From assembly GCF_000739915.1 (NCBI RefSeq), contig NZ_BBJT01000002.1, positions 620,001-684,000 of the forward strand: a stretch of 64,000 nt of DNA. Direction: 5' to 3'. The notes beneath the pieces are model-generated. The model made no database searches. It was not told the origin of the DNA and saw only the letters and a program-made list of their open reading frames with translations. The stretch is from Paenibacillus chitinolyticus NBRC 15660. Its GTDB lineage: Bacteria; Bacillota; Bacilli; Paenibacillales; NBRC-103111. The translations under genes were made by a program, and so were the position numbers. Below, piece after piece: positions 7,421-16,488 of the stretch. The first letter of the stretch is position 1, and each line of letters begins with the position of its first letter.

Positions 7421-9949
7421 CTACTTCAAGATTTTACTCGCCACGGCAGAGAGATCCTGATTGTTGATTTTACCGTCCTTATTGATGTCCAGGTGCTTGA
7501 CCTGCTCCCAGTCCGGACTTTGTTTCGTTTTTCCGTATGGAGCCGCCACGATAGCCAGGTCACCGACGCTCACTTTGCCGTCTCCGTTATAATCGCCCGG
7601 AACCGATCCCGGGGTTTGTACCGTCAGAGACGAAGGCGCGGCCTCCGCTTCTTTTCCTTCGCGGTCACCCATCACCGCGCTCGTGACGGAGACGACTCCT
7701 TTGATCGTCTGATTATCCTTTTTGCTGCGGAAGGTCAATTCGAGCAGCTTGGCGGGACCCGTCACGGCATGGCTGTCACCTTGACTGGCCACGAGCAGCC
7801 GGAGCTGTCCCGGCGTTTTTTTGTCGGTTTCGAGCAGGGAGATTCCGTCCAGGACGGGCTTCGCGGACACAAAATCCATAAAGGCGGCATCATATTCGAC
7901 TTTAAGGTCCTGTGCGTATACCGCCTGCGTTCCTCCGGTCAAGCCGTAGGTGACGGAGAACTTCTCCCCCGCCGGAACCGCTGCGCTGCCTGTCAATACG
8001 GTCTGCCAGCCCGTCTGGCCCGCCGCAATCGTCACCGTTACCGTAGCAACGTTGGAGTCCGTCTTGCCGTCGCTGGCTTTGAACGTGAACGTATCGGTCC
8101 CCGTCTGGCCCTTGCCCGGCGTATACGTGAACGTTCCATTGGACGCATCCGTCAATGCGGCATTTCCCTTGGCGCCGTTGCGCACAATACTGTAAGTCAG
8201 CGCATCGCCGTCGTCATCCGTCACCTGAAGAGTACCGGAGACGGGCGTATCCGGCGCTGTGCTGATCACGCTGTCCGAAGCTACGGGAGCCCCTCCCACC
8301 GGTGCCCCGCCTTTGGTGAACTCGTAAAGCTTGTCGTACAGGCCACGAATCTCGGGATCGGAGCTTGCCGCCGTTTGGGCCATGACCGGCCCGCTGCCTT
8401 TATAATAAGCCTTGAAGGAGCTTCCCTTAAAGCCGAACTGCTCGCCCGCATCCAGGTATTCCAGGAATCTCTTGCGGAAAACGGCATCGGCCAGCAACCG
8501 GTCGTCGAACTCAAGCTCGACGCCCATTCCGAAGCGCTTGGCCGTTTCGGCCGCGTCCTGCAGGCGGTCTATGTTCAGGGGCTCGAAATAATAGTTCGGC
8601 TGGAAAGTGACCGCGTCAAACCCTACATCTTTCCACATGAAGCTTTTGTATGCGAGGAAATGGGGAATCCAGAACGACTTCAGACCTTTCTCGTGAACGA
8701 GACCGTTCGTAAAGCGCAGCAGATCCGGCCCCGTGCTGCTCGTTCCCACCTGCTCCTGCAGCCAATAGTAACCGGAAAGCTCCAGATTGGAATAGTGCTT
8801 TTCCTCAAACTTGCGGCTGACCTCGTCGATCCACCAGCGGATCACCTTCTGCCGGTTGGCGATGGCTTTATCCTTGCCGACCGCACCCTCGTTGAAATTC
8901 TCGCTGACACCGTCTCCGTCGATATCGCCAAAATCGGTTGTATATTCGCCCGGATTAGGAATCATCATGACCGTTTTCGTTTTGTGGCCGGGCTGTCCCA
9001 GCTTCTGGCCAACTTCCTTCGTCGCTTCGTTGAGCTGATCCAGGTCTCCCTGAGCCGCAAATGTTTTGTCCAGGTACCATTTCCAGTCCGTCAGCAGCGC
9101 CTCCCCTTCACCGAAATCGCGTCCTTGTGGCGACTGCAAGCCGAGGACAAGGGCTCCGTCAAAAAACCAGTCGACCGGCTTTCCTTCCTTGTTCACATAC
9201 CCAATCTCGGGAACCAGTTTTTCCTTCGTCATTTTGACGCCGTCCGAGTAGTACCCGTTGTACAGAAGCGACAGGTTGCGGATTCCGGCCGTGTTTTCAC
9301 CGGGCTGCATATAGTCGAAAGCTTCCGCAGGCACCTGCTTCGCTCCTTCGATTTTGCCGTCGGCGCCCCAAATCTCGATCTCGTCGATAAACTCCCATGC
9401 CTTCGGATGCATGGAGAACGCCACTTTAACATAACGGGCGTAGGCCATCTTCGCACCGGAGCCCGCATTCGGAATGCCGTCCTTGCTTCCGTCCCACGTA
9501 TAGAACTGGTCGACAGGCGGGCCGTCCGACCACAAATGCTCCGTCGCTTTATGGGCTACCGTTCCCCAGTTCTGCTTATCGTCGGACACATACATGGAGA
9601 CCGTCAGAGGAAAAAGAACCGCCGATCCCGGCCAATCCTGCAGAAAATGCGCCCGGATCTTGGAAATCGACTTGGCCTCGCCCAGATCGAAGACGATTTC
9701 ACGGGTCTGCTTATTTAAGCTTCCGACCCAGGACGGGTCCGTCACATTGGCGCTGCCGATCACTCCGTCGGTAAGCTTACCGGAAGGATCCGGATAGTTT
9801 GAATGAGGAGCCTCGGACCATTCGTACTTCAAGCCTTTGGCAAGATTGCGCACTTCCGGCTGAGCCTGGGCGCCGTATGCCTGGGGAAGCATCGTAGCCA
9901 TCAAGGCCGCTCCAAGTGCCAGCGATAACCATTTCTTCTTCGAACTCAT
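7421..9949 (-). CDS. Secreted DUF4855 protein with cohesin and dockerin modules
   Basis: 842-residue secreted multidomain protein. In order: Sec signal peptide (1-29), a discoidin-like beta-sandwich (about 33-190; FDLGEAKSISKIRAHF), a DUF4855 core (about 220-560; TIM-barrel-like with WFFDGALVLG, WWIDEV and ELEFDDR, suggesting a glycoside hydrolase fold), a VCBS/cadherin-like domain (about 562-650), a cohesin-like domain (about 655-775; LKVEYDAAFMDFVSAKP) and a type I dockerin at the end with two calcium loops (DYNGDGKVSVGDL and DINKDGKINNQDL). TTTTAGGAGG precedes ATG 9949. Enzymatic activity is inference. Cohesin and dockerin in one chain suggests self-assembly or binding to another secreted partner. 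Confidence 0.9.
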   Translation of the reverse strand: MSSKKKWLSLALGAALMATMLPQAYGAQAQPEVRNLAKGLKYEWSEAPHSNYPDPSGKLTDGVIGSANVTDPSWVGSLNKQTREIVFDLGEAKSISKIRAHFLQDWPGSAVLFPLTVSMYVSDDKQNWGTVAHKATEHLWSDGPPVDQFYTWDGSKDGIPNAGSGAKMAYARYVKVAFSMHPKAWEFIDEIEIWGADGKIEGAKQVPAEAFDYMQPGENTAGIRNLSLLYNGYYSDGVKMTKEKLVPEIGYVNKEGKPVDWFFDGALVLGLQSPQGRDFGEGEALLTDWKWYLDKTFAAQGDLDQLNEATKEVGQKLGQPGHKTKTVMMIPNPGEYTTDFGDIDGDGVSENFNEGAVGKDKAIANRQKVIRWWIDEVSRKFEEKHYSNLELSGYYWLQEQVGTSSTGPDLLRFTNGLVHEKGLKSFWIPHFLAYKSFMWKDVGFDAVTFQPNYYFEPLNIDRLQDAAETAKRFGMGVELEFDDRLLADAVFRKRFLEYLDAGEQFGFKGSSFKAYYKGSGPVMAQTAASSDPEIRGLYDKLYEFTKGGAPVGGAPVASDSVISTAPDTPVSGTLQVTDDDGDALTYSIVRNGAKGNAALTDASNGTFTYTPGKGQTGTDTFTFKASDGKTDSNVATVTVTIAAGQTGWQTVLTGSAAVPAGEKFSVTYGLTGGTQAVYAQDLKVEYDAAFMDFVSAKPVLDGISLLETDKKTPGQLRLLVASQGDSHAVTGPAKLLELTFRSKKDNQTIKGVVSVTSAVMGDREGKEAEAAPSSLTVQTPGSVPGDYNGDGKVSVGDLAIVAAPYGKTKQSPDWEQVKHLDINKDGKINNQDLSAVASKILK

Positions 9950-9974
9950 AATTTCCCTCCTAAAATTGGGTGGT

Positions 9975-9989
9975 ATGAAAGCGCCTACA
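9975..9989 (-). promoter_or_regulatory. cre-like CcpA site before the DUF4855 gene
   Basis: ATGAAAGCGCCTACA fits the cre consensus WTGNAANCGNWWNCA with one mismatch and sits 26 bp before the start codon. A site there would block transcription when preferred sugars are present. Confidence 0.5.
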
Positions 9990-10407
9990 ATGTAACCTTA
10001 AGAGACACGCCTCTTGAATAAAAGAGATAACTTCCGACTTTTATATACACTTCTTTACTTCGCGCTTTCAATTCGTGTGTGCTCAAGGTTTTGCATGAAA
10101 GGGTCCTTATGACTCTCCGTTTTCCTCCCTCCAGCAGAAATTCAAACGCGGAAACGGCAAAAAAGCCGCTTACCACGGCCTATCGCAGCGAGCTATCCGG
10201 CTTGGCTGTTTGAATCGGTCGCTGCCCTCCTCTTGCTTTTTCTTTCCGTGAGGTCCGGTCTTCTCCACTTTGTTAGCCGGCGAAATGCAGTCAAGCCACA
10301 GGCAAAAAACACGTTAAATTAAGTCTCGCATGGGCAGGCGCATAAGCAACTGTCTTGATCTTGAATAAAGTGTCGTAGTTCCCAATAGAAAGGCAGGACT
10401 ACGATCC
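9990..10407. other. Intergenic region between DUF4855 gene and YVTN gene
   Basis: No convincing gene. On the minus strand, upstream of the DUF4855 gene, an AAGCCG...CGGCTT pairing runs into TTTTTT at about 10159-10164, which could be a leader terminator, but I recognise no riboswitch class in the preceding 80 bases. The right end must hold the promoter of the beta-propeller gene. Confidence 0.35.
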
Positions 10408-11478
10408 ATGTCGAAAGCAATCCTTATCCAAAGAAAAGTAGCGCCGAAAGTCATTGCTACGATTCCTTTAAATTCTCCCCTCCATGTTGCCATTAATCCC
10501 AACACGAACCGGGTGTTCGTCACCCGGAGCTTGGATGCGCTGGCGGTAATCAACGGACTTACCAATCGTGTCATTAAAACCATACCTATCGAAAACGCAC
10601 CGAATCGCCTGGTGGTCAATGCCCGAAAAAACCGTATTCACACGTTAAACACGGGGGTAACAGCGAATCCCACGGGAATTACCGGAAGCGTGAGTCTCGT
10701 GAACGGCGCGACGAATCGGCTGGTATCGTCCGTTGACGTCGGCAAGGATGGAGCTGCTATCGCCTTGAACGCCGCAAACGGCCGGGTATTTGCCGTCAAC
10801 GCGGGCAGCAACTCCGTCACCGTGATCAACGGGCGCACCAACCGGGTCATCACAACCGTTAAAGTAGGCGACACGCCGTTCAACGCGGCTGTCAATCCGA
10901 TCACCAACCGAATCTTTGTGTCCAATCACGACGCCAGCACTGTTTCCGTCATCAACGGAGCCACCAATAAAGTAATCGCTACCGTTAAAGTAGGCTCAGG
11001 ACCGGACACCATCGCGATTAATCCCCTGACCAACCGGATCTTTGTCGCGAATACGAACAGCAGCACCGTTTCGGTCATTAACGGAAAAACGAATAAAGTC
11101 ATCAAAACAATCCGTGTTGGCGTTTCTCCTAACGACATCAAAGTCAACGTAAGAACCGGCCGGGTCTACACGGCAAATTCAACCGCCAATACCGTTTCCG
11201 TCATCAGCGAAAGAAAACTGGCGGTTATCGACACGATCAAGGTCGGAAGCCAGCCTTCCGTTATCGGTATCGATACAAAGAAGAACCGCATCTTCGTCGT
11301 TAACGCTTCTCTGAAATTATCGAGAGGAACCGTTTCGGTCATCGGCGGTTGCAGTAACAAGGTCATTGCCACCCTTAAGGTCGGCGCCCAGCCGTCGGAT
11401 CTCAGCGTCAATTCCAAAACGAGCCGGGTGTATGTAACCAACAGCGCCGGTGACAGCGTTTCGGTTATCCGGTCGTAA
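10408..11478 (+). CDS. YVTN-family beta-propeller repeat protein
   Basis: 356 residues made almost wholly of about eight 40-45-residue blades with the pattern INPxTNRIFVxNxxxxTVSVINGxTNKVIxTxxVG, the YVTN beta-propeller repeat. No signal peptide or membrane segment is visible, so it is probably cytosolic or leaves by another route. Related proteins act as binding platforms or surface-layer components; no catalytic residues can be assigned. The ribosome site is weak (AGGAC). It is followed by a strong hairpin and is a single-gene unit. Confidence 0.88.
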   Translation: MSKAILIQRKVAPKVIATIPLNSPLHVAINPNTNRVFVTRSLDALAVINGLTNRVIKTIPIENAPNRLVVNARKNRIHTLNTGVTANPTGITGSVSLVNGATNRLVSSVDVGKDGAAIALNAANGRVFAVNAGSNSVTVINGRTNRVITTVKVGDTPFNAAVNPITNRIFVSNHDASTVSVINGATNKVIATVKVGSGPDTIAINPLTNRIFVANTNSSTVSVINGKTNKVIKTIRVGVSPNDIKVNVRTGRVYTANSTANTVSVISERKLAVIDTIKVGSQPSVIGIDTKKNRIFVVNASLKLSRGTVSVIGGCSNKVIATLKVGAQPSDLSVNSKTSRVYVTNSAGDSVSVIRS

Positions 11479-11526
11479 TCCGCCCGCAAAGTTTATCCCG
11501 CCGGCCCCTCAGCCGGCAGGGATTAA

Positions 11527-11568
11527 GGAAGCCCGGCCTCATTCATTCGAATGAACGGCCGGGCTTCT
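11527..11568 (+). terminator. Strong hairpin after YVTN gene
   Basis: An 11-bp stem GAAGCCCGGCC/GGCCGGGCTTC with an additional palindromic loop. There is no clear T run on either strand, so it may act with the next hairpin. Confidence 0.55.
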
Positions 11569-11591
11569 CAATCCTCTAAGGGTGCGGTAAG

Positions 11592-11627
11592 CATAAAAAG
11601 ATGACTCCCGAATACTCGGAAGTCATC
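11592..11627 (-). terminator. Terminator of the first LPMO gene
   Basis: The minus-strand stem GATGACTTCCGA/CGGGAGTCATC is followed by TTTTTA, 26 bp past the LPMO stop. Confidence 0.75.
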
Positions 11628-11653
11628 CTGGGACTAAAGGTCAGCGGAGGTTG

Positions 11654-12703
11654 TTATGGAATCACTTTCCATACGCTGGAGTTGCTGCCGGGTGTTTCGC
11701 CCTGCGTCCACCATTTGGCTTCGTAGTTGACGCCGTTGTACGTCACCTTGCTTCCGCCCGTATAAGCGGTGGAAGCGTTCCAAGCCGGATAAGTCGTGCC
11801 GGCGATTGTCGTGAAGTTGACGGTGTTGCTGGCGGCCGATACATTGCCCGCAGCGTCAACGGCTTTAACCGTGATGGCATAGGCCGTATTGGCCGTCAGA
11901 CCCGTCAGGTTGTAGCTGAGCGCTCCGCTAGTCGTGCCGATTTGAGTGGAACCGTTGTAGATCCGGTAGCCGGCCACACCGACATTGTCGGAGGACGCCG
12001 TCCAGGATACGGTTGCGCTTGTAGCGGCAACATTCGAAGCCGTCAGGCCTGCCGGCGCCGTCGGAGCTGTCGTGTCCGGAGTTCCCGGCGATCCGCCGAA
12101 GTTCACGTCGATTACGTTGTAGAAAGCGTTGGCCGTATCGGAGATTTCCCAAACGGCAAGAATTACTTGATAGCCCGTTCTGCTCGGAACGTTACACGTG
12201 TCGGAGTACGAACCGGAAGGTTGTCCCTTGTACGGTACGTTGCAGAAAGGCGTCAGGTCGAAGGAAGCGCGGCTCAACGGCGCATTCGGGTTCCAGTCCT
12301 GCTTCGTAATGTAGTATTTCCAAGCCGCCGTCGCATGCGGAACTTTCAGCGTCCAGTTGAAAGTCGTCGGGCCCGGGCTGAGGTTTACTTTGGTCCAGCG
12401 GGTGGACGACTGCTCGTCCAGCGGTGCGAACAGGCCGTTCGCGCTTGCGATTTTACCGTCGGCGGGTCCTGCAGCGGGGAAGCCTTTAAGCGCTTCGAGG
12501 CTGTAAGGCTCGTAAATAATCAGGCCGCAATTTTTGTTCACTCCGCTGGCGCAAAGAGCGGCACGGCTGGACGGGTTACTGACATACCCGTGAGCGGAAG
12601 CTTTATTTTCCAGCAGAAGAAGCATCGCGATGGACAGCATGAGCATAATGGCTCCGGCCGCAAGCATCTTGATCATCCCTTGATAGGGCAAACGAATGGT
12701 CAC
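11654..12703 (-). CDS. AA10 lytic polysaccharide monooxygenase, FnIII and CBM5/12
   Basis: Secreted copper enzyme that oxidatively cleaves chitin or cellulose chains. 349 residues: signal peptide 1-37 ending ASA, so mature His1 is His38 ([10 protein letters not shown]). The second copper ligand is His123 in [15 protein letters not shown], and the axial Phe is in [11 protein letters not shown]. The catalytic AA10 domain (38-205) is followed by a fibronectin III domain (about 213-300) and a C-terminal CBM5/12 with [17 protein letters not shown] and [13 protein letters not shown] 12703 has AAAAGGAGG. It is a paralogue of the gene at 43585 with the same architecture. It has a leader of about 290 nt and a cre-like site. 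Confidence 0.95.
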   Translation of the reverse strand: MTIRLPYQGMIKMLAAGAIMLMLSIAMLLLLENKASAHGYVSNPSSRAALCASGVNKNCGLIIYEPYSLEALKGFPAAGPADGKIASANGLFAPLDEQSSTRWTKVNLSPGPTTFNWTLKVPHATAAWKYYITKQDWNPNAPLSRASFDLTPFCNVPYKGQPSGSYSDTCNVPSRTGYQVILAVWEISDTANAFYNVIDVNFGGSPGTPDTTAPTAPAGLTASNVAATSATVSWTASSDNVGVAGYRIYNGSTQIGTTSGALSYNLTGLTANTAYAITVKAVDAAGNVSAASNTVNFTTIAGTTYPAWNASTAYTGGSKVTYNGVNYEAKWWTQGETPGSNSSVWKVIP

Positions 12704-12734
12704 TATAAATTCCTCCTTTTAATGGGCAATGAAA

Positions 12735-12749
12735 ATGAAAGCGTTTTAA
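12735..12749 (-). promoter_or_regulatory. cre-like CcpA site before the first LPMO gene
   Basis: ATGAAAGCGTTTTAA fits the cre pattern with one mismatch, 32 bp before the GTG start. Position and sequence parallel the site before the DUF4855 gene. Confidence 0.5.
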
Positions 12750-12779
12750 CAAATGCCGGCGCTGGAGCCGGGTCAGACA

Positions 12780-12830
12780 TTAGGTATAAGCGGGCAGCGG
12801 CAAAGATGATTCCTGCGGATACCCCTGCAT
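12780..12830 (-). other. Possible 16-codon leader ORF in the LPMO transcript
   Basis: AAGGAGGAGG directly precedes an ATG opening a 16-codon frame (begins MQGYPQESS, ends TAA) between promoter and LPMO. A GC-rich hairpin CCGGC/GCCGG followed by ATTTGTT lies just downstream. The second LPMO leader also holds a mini-ORF with an AGGAGG site. Translation is unproven. Confidence 0.3.
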
Positions 12831-13001
12831 CCTCCTCCTTTCACGGGATCGCGGCCTGGCTGCAAACTAAACCGGCAGCCTCTTTCCTCTTCTCGGCAGC
12901 GTGCGTAAGCGATTTCAAAAACAGCCGGATAGTAAACTGCATGGCCACAGCCACCCGGCTAGAACATGGAAACCGGCGCACACGCCGAAAATACAACTCA
13001 T

Positions 13002-13029
13002 ATTATACCTCATATTACAAATTATACAA
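13002..13029 (-). promoter_or_regulatory. Putative sigma-A promoter of the first LPMO
   Basis: On the minus strand TTGTAT, 16 bp, TATAAT. It predicts a leader of about 290 nt. The rest of 12831-13200 shows no gene. Confidence 0.5.
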
Positions 13030-13200
13030 GAACATGATGCAAATGTTTCTTTTCTTTTTAAGGAGACATAATAGCGGTTATTTTCTCCTCATGTAAGCAG
13101 CGGCACGCCTAGCCTAGCCATCCAGAAAGCCTAAAAACCGGTAGTCTGTTCCGGCCCTGCCGTTCATGGCTGTTATAAACTGAGCTGCCCCGGTTTCCTC

Positions 13201-13235
13201 AAAAAAAGAAAGGCTGCCGGTTTCCGGCAGCCTTT
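13201..13235 (-). terminator. Terminator of the secreted zincin gene
   Basis: The stem AAGGCTGCCGG/CCGGCAGCCTT is followed on the minus strand by a T-rich tail (TTTCTTTTTTT), 22 bp past the stop codon. Confidence 0.8.
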
Positions 13236-13256
13236 ATCTGTGAATATCTTCGGCGA

Positions 13257-14870
13257 TTAGTTAGGGAGTGCCGCCTGATACTCGGTCCAAAGCGTATTCA
13301 CATTCGTGCCCGTAAGCTCCTGGATTTTGCCTTCTGTCCAATCCTGTCCGTCAAACGGGGTCAGGCTTGCATTCAGCTCGCGGACAAATCCGGGCTTTTT
13401 CGTGTCTTCGATCCAGCGGAAGAAGTTGCCCGTCGTGCCGTAACCGTCCTGCCACGTTCCGCCCTTGGTCATGTTGTAACGGTTATGATAGCCGACTGTG
13501 AAGCGGATTGTATCCGCCAGACCCTCGACCATGTAGCTGACACCGCCGACGCTTTTGTCGGCATACCGGTTGTCGTCGTACTGGTAGCAGTGCGTCAGCT
13601 CGTGGTACAGGACGCCGAGAATTTCGTCACGCACCGACTTGCCCGGCTCGTTTGCGATATCCCGCAAAAACCGGGAGCTGAAGCCGACCGTTTTCTGGAT
13701 GTGGTCGCCCGACGCCCATGCCACTCCGGGAACGTCTTCGATCGTGACCTTGATTTTCTGCACACCCTGAGATTCGCTCGGATTGTTGTACAGCAGTTCG
13801 TTTACTTTGCGCACGATAACCCGGATATCGTCGGTCGCATTAGGCAGCGCCTGGTCGAACAGTTGGCCGTTGCCTGCGGCGTCAAGATTTTGGACCTCGA
13901 TGACCGGGTTCACCGCATGCCACATATCATCCTTGCGCGAGAATTCGACTTCACCGAGCTGCAGGATGCCCCCGCTGTGATTGGTAATATTGTTCAGCCG
14001 GTAGTATTGGTAAGCGGTGTTGTTGCCGTTCAGGACGTAATGATTCCGCTGATGCCGGAGTCCGAACGATTCATCGCTCTTGGAATCCAGGTTCGTCCAT
14101 GTGGCATTATCGTTGGACCCCTGAAGCACCCAGCTTTTGGGATCGCGTTCGGAAAAGTCGTTGGCGGCCGAAAGCGCGTAGCCGTCGATCGTGACGGGTT
14201 TGCCGAAATCGAACTTCAGCCAGCCCGTGGCATTGAATGTCAGCCATTTGGTCACGCTGGTTCCGTCCACCAGATTATCTTTGCCTTCGTTAGGCGTATT
14301 TTCAGCGCTGGCCGTAACGGTCGGCTTAATCGTGGTCCATGTATCGACGGAGCCGTCGAATAATTTGATTTCCGAGATCTGGAGGATTCCCCCCGAATGG
14401 TTTGTAATGCTGTCGAGTTTAAAATATTTAAAAGAGGACGCGTTCGCTAACGAGTAGGATTTTGTCTGATTGCGGTATGTAAAATCTTCATTTTGCCGTG
14501 TATCGAGTACGGTCCACGTCGATCCGTCATTGGAGCCTTTGAGCACCCAGCTTTTCGGGTCTCTTTCGGGAAAATCTTCAGCGGCCGTAATCGTATAAGA
14601 GGTGACCGTCTTCGCGGTGTCGAGTTTGACTTGAATCCAGCCTGTGGAACTGAACGTAAGCCATTTTGAGTAAAGAGACTGGTCGAATGCGCTTTCCTTG
14701 GTCTGGGTCGGCGCATATTCGCCGCTTGCCGTTACGGATCCTCCCGCCGCCACATTTTTGGGGGTAGTCGTAGACGTCGTTTGAGCCGCCTCTGCCGTAG
14801 GAACGCCGAAACTGCCGATCAAACTCAGTCCCAGAAAAGCCGTTGCCGTCAGGTAAGTCAATTTTTTCAT
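13257..14870 (-). CDS. Secreted basic-secretory-protein zincin with two discoidin domains
   Basis: 537-residue secreted protein. Signal peptide 1-28 (ends AEA), two consecutive F5/8 type C (discoidin/CBM32-like) domains (about 35-180 and 185-315) with near-identical segments DPKSWVLKGSNDGSTW and DPKSWVLQGSNDNATW, then a basic secretory protein family peptidase domain (about 330-537) with the zinc motif HELTH near residues 423-427 and a downstream MVEGLAD segment that may hold the third ligand. ATG 14870 is chosen over 14927 because the signal peptide and a GGGAGAA site begin there. It probably cleaves glycoproteins or cell-wall-bound proteins; the substrate is unknown. Confidence 0.88.
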   Translation of the reverse strand: MKKLTYLTATAFLGLSLIGSFGVPTAEAAQTTSTTTPKNVAAGGSVTASGEYAPTQTKESAFDQSLYSKWLTFSSTGWIQVKLDTAKTVTSYTITAAEDFPERDPKSWVLKGSNDGSTWTVLDTRQNEDFTYRNQTKSYSLANASSFKYFKLDSITNHSGGILQISEIKLFDGSVDTWTTIKPTVTASAENTPNEGKDNLVDGTSVTKWLTFNATGWLKFDFGKPVTIDGYALSAANDFSERDPKSWVLQGSNDNATWTNLDSKSDESFGLRHQRNHYVLNGNNTAYQYYRLNNITNHSGGILQLGEVEFSRKDDMWHAVNPVIEVQNLDAAGNGQLFDQALPNATDDIRVIVRKVNELLYNNPSESQGVQKIKVTIEDVPGVAWASGDHIQKTVGFSSRFLRDIANEPGKSVRDEILGVLYHELTHCYQYDDNRYADKSVGGVSYMVEGLADTIRFTVGYHNRYNMTKGGTWQDGYGTTGNFFRWIEDTKKPGFVRELNASLTPFDGQDWTEGKIQELTGTNVNTLWTEYQAALPN

Positions 14871-15018
14871 GGTTTTCTCCCATCCTTCTCTCTCGTTTTG
14901 GCCAAACCGAAATCCAGAGTTATCCACTTGGATTCTTCTTCATTTTAGCAGAAACATGCAATTTTTATCTATTGAGGTTTTTTATGCTTTTTCTGGCTGA
15001 ACCTGATTTTATGCCAAT

Positions 15019-15051
15019 TAAAAAGCCGTTTCCCGCAATAGGAAACGGCTT
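15019..15051 (-). terminator. Terminator of the sulfonate operon
   Basis: The stem AAGCCGTTTCC/GGAAACGGCTT is followed by TTTTTAA on the minus strand, 45 bp past the monooxygenase stop. Confidence 0.8.
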
Positions 15052-15095
15052 GCTGGGAGGATCGCCGCCAATTCCGCCGGAAACCGGCTCACCCC

Positions 15096-16460
15096 CTATC
15101 CGTTCACGCCGACCTCCGCCGCACCGCGTCTGCTGAAATGCCCGGCTTCGGCCCGTTCCAGGCCCAAGTGATCCCGCAGCGTGGTCCCGCTGTATTCCGT
15201 ACGGAAAAGACCTCTGCGCTGCAGAATCGGAACCACCTCGTCGGTAAACGTCTCAAGGTCTCCCGGCAGGACCGGCCCCATGACATTGAACCCGTCGCAT
15301 GCTTTCTCCTGGAACCACTGTTCCATGAGATCCGCAAGCTGCTCCGGTGTGCCGACGAATTGCAAGTGTCCCCGGGCGCCCAAAATCCTCTGCCCCAGCT
15401 CCCGGATGGAAAGCCCCTCGGAACGGGCGGTATCCATAATAAGCTGGACGCGGCTTTTCATCCCGTTGGACTTCTCCACCGGATCGGGAATATCGGGCAG
15501 CGGGCCGTCCGACGGGTAAGCCGACAGATCGTGGCTGACCATGCCGGAAAGGGCCATGACGGCCAGCTCGGTCGGGATAAGATCCGTCAGCTCCCGCTCT
15601 TTGCGCCGGGCTTCCTCCACCGTCGACCCGAGAATCGGGGATATCCCCGGCATAACTTTGAGGCTGCCCGGCTTTCTTCCCGCTCCGGACAGCCTGCCGT
15701 TGACGGCGGCATAGAACGCTCTGGCCGCCTCCAGCGACTGCTGCGCGGTGAATATCACCTCGCCGTAACGGGAAGCGAACTCCTGTCCCTGCCGGGACGA
15801 GCCCGCCTGGATCAGGACCGGATTCCCCTGGGGAGGGCGGGGAACATTCAGCGGCCCTTTGCTGGAGAACCATTTTCCCTGGTAATCGACCGCCTTCACC
15901 TTGCCGGGATCGGCATAGATACCCGCTTCCCGGTCGAGCACCAGCGCGTCATCGTCCCAGCTGTCCCACAGCCGGGTGACCGCTTCGACGAATTCCTCGG
16001 CCATCTCGTAGCGGAGCGCATGATCGGGGTGCTTCGGCAAACCGTAGTTATGGGCTTCGATATCGAGCTGGGAGGTCACGATGTTCCAGCCCGCACGCCC
16101 CTTGCTGATATAATCGAGCGACGCGAACTTACGGGCCACATTGTAAGGATGATTGTAGGTCGTGGATACGGTCGCCGTAAGGCCGATCCGTTTTGTCACG
16201 GCGGCCAGAGCCGACAGCAGCGTTATAGGGTCCAGCATGCCCGAGGCCGCCATATCCACATGCTGCACATACAACAAGTCCGCGAAAAAAATCATGTCGA
16301 ACTTGCCCCGTTCGGCCGTTTCGGCAATGGAGCGGTAGAGGTCGAAGTCGTACATCCCCTCCACCCCGGATTCCGGGTGGCGCCAGCCCGCATGATGATG
16401 GCCGGCATAATAAATGAAAGCTCCCAGATGGAGCTGGTCCGTACGTTTTGTCATCCGCAT
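15096..16460 (-). CDS. LLM-class flavin monooxygenase, NtaA/SnaA/DszA type
   Basis: 454-residue reduced-flavin-dependent monooxygenase of the NtaA/SnaA/DszA/SoxA branch (family size about 440-460). Hallmarks are the N-terminal strand LHLGAFIYYAGHHHAGWRHPE, FDMIFFADLL, GRAGWNIVTSQLD and PVLIQAGSSRQGQEFASRYG. Such enzymes oxidise sulfur heterocycles, sulfonates or aminopolycarboxylates using FMNH2 from a separate reductase, which is not encoded here. AGGAGG precedes ATG 16460. It is the last gene of an operon with SsuA/SsuC-like transporter genes, so it probably acts on an imported organosulfur compound. The substrate is inference. Confidence 0.9.
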   Translation of the reverse strand: MRMTKRTDQLHLGAFIYYAGHHHAGWRHPESGVEGMYDFDLYRSIAETAERGKFDMIFFADLLYVQHVDMAASGMLDPITLLSALAAVTKRIGLTATVSTTYNHPYNVARKFASLDYISKGRAGWNIVTSQLDIEAHNYGLPKHPDHALRYEMAEEFVEAVTRLWDSWDDDALVLDREAGIYADPGKVKAVDYQGKWFSSKGPLNVPRPPQGNPVLIQAGSSRQGQEFASRYGEVIFTAQQSLEAARAFYAAVNGRLSGAGRKPGSLKVMPGISPILGSTVEEARRKERELTDLIPTELAVMALSGMVSHDLSAYPSDGPLPDIPDPVEKSNGMKSRVQLIMDTARSEGLSIRELGQRILGARGHLQFVGTPEQLADLMEQWFQEKACDGFNVMGPVLPGDLETFTDEVVPILQRRGLFRTEYSGTTLRDHLGLERAEAGHFSRRGAAEVGVNG

Positions 16461-16488
16461 TCAACCTCCTCTAATTCAAATGTTTCGC

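Noticed and set aside
7268-9718. 816-codon open frame on the plus strand
   Set aside because: It is antisense to the DUF4855 gene, whose domains are clear, and has biased composition with no recognisable domain.
9985-10176. 63-codon minus-strand frame before the DUF4855 gene
   Set aside because: Lacks a ribosome site and homologue-like features; it is within the leader.
12704-13000. Possible ydaO (c-di-AMP) riboswitch in the first LPMO leader
   Set aside because: Only scattered similarity; conserved blocks such as GGGGAACC and the CCGACAGCTAACC end are not present.
11651-13096. 481-codon plus-strand frame over the first LPMO and its leader
   Set aside because: Opposite strand of a clear LPMO gene, no ribosome site and no known domain.
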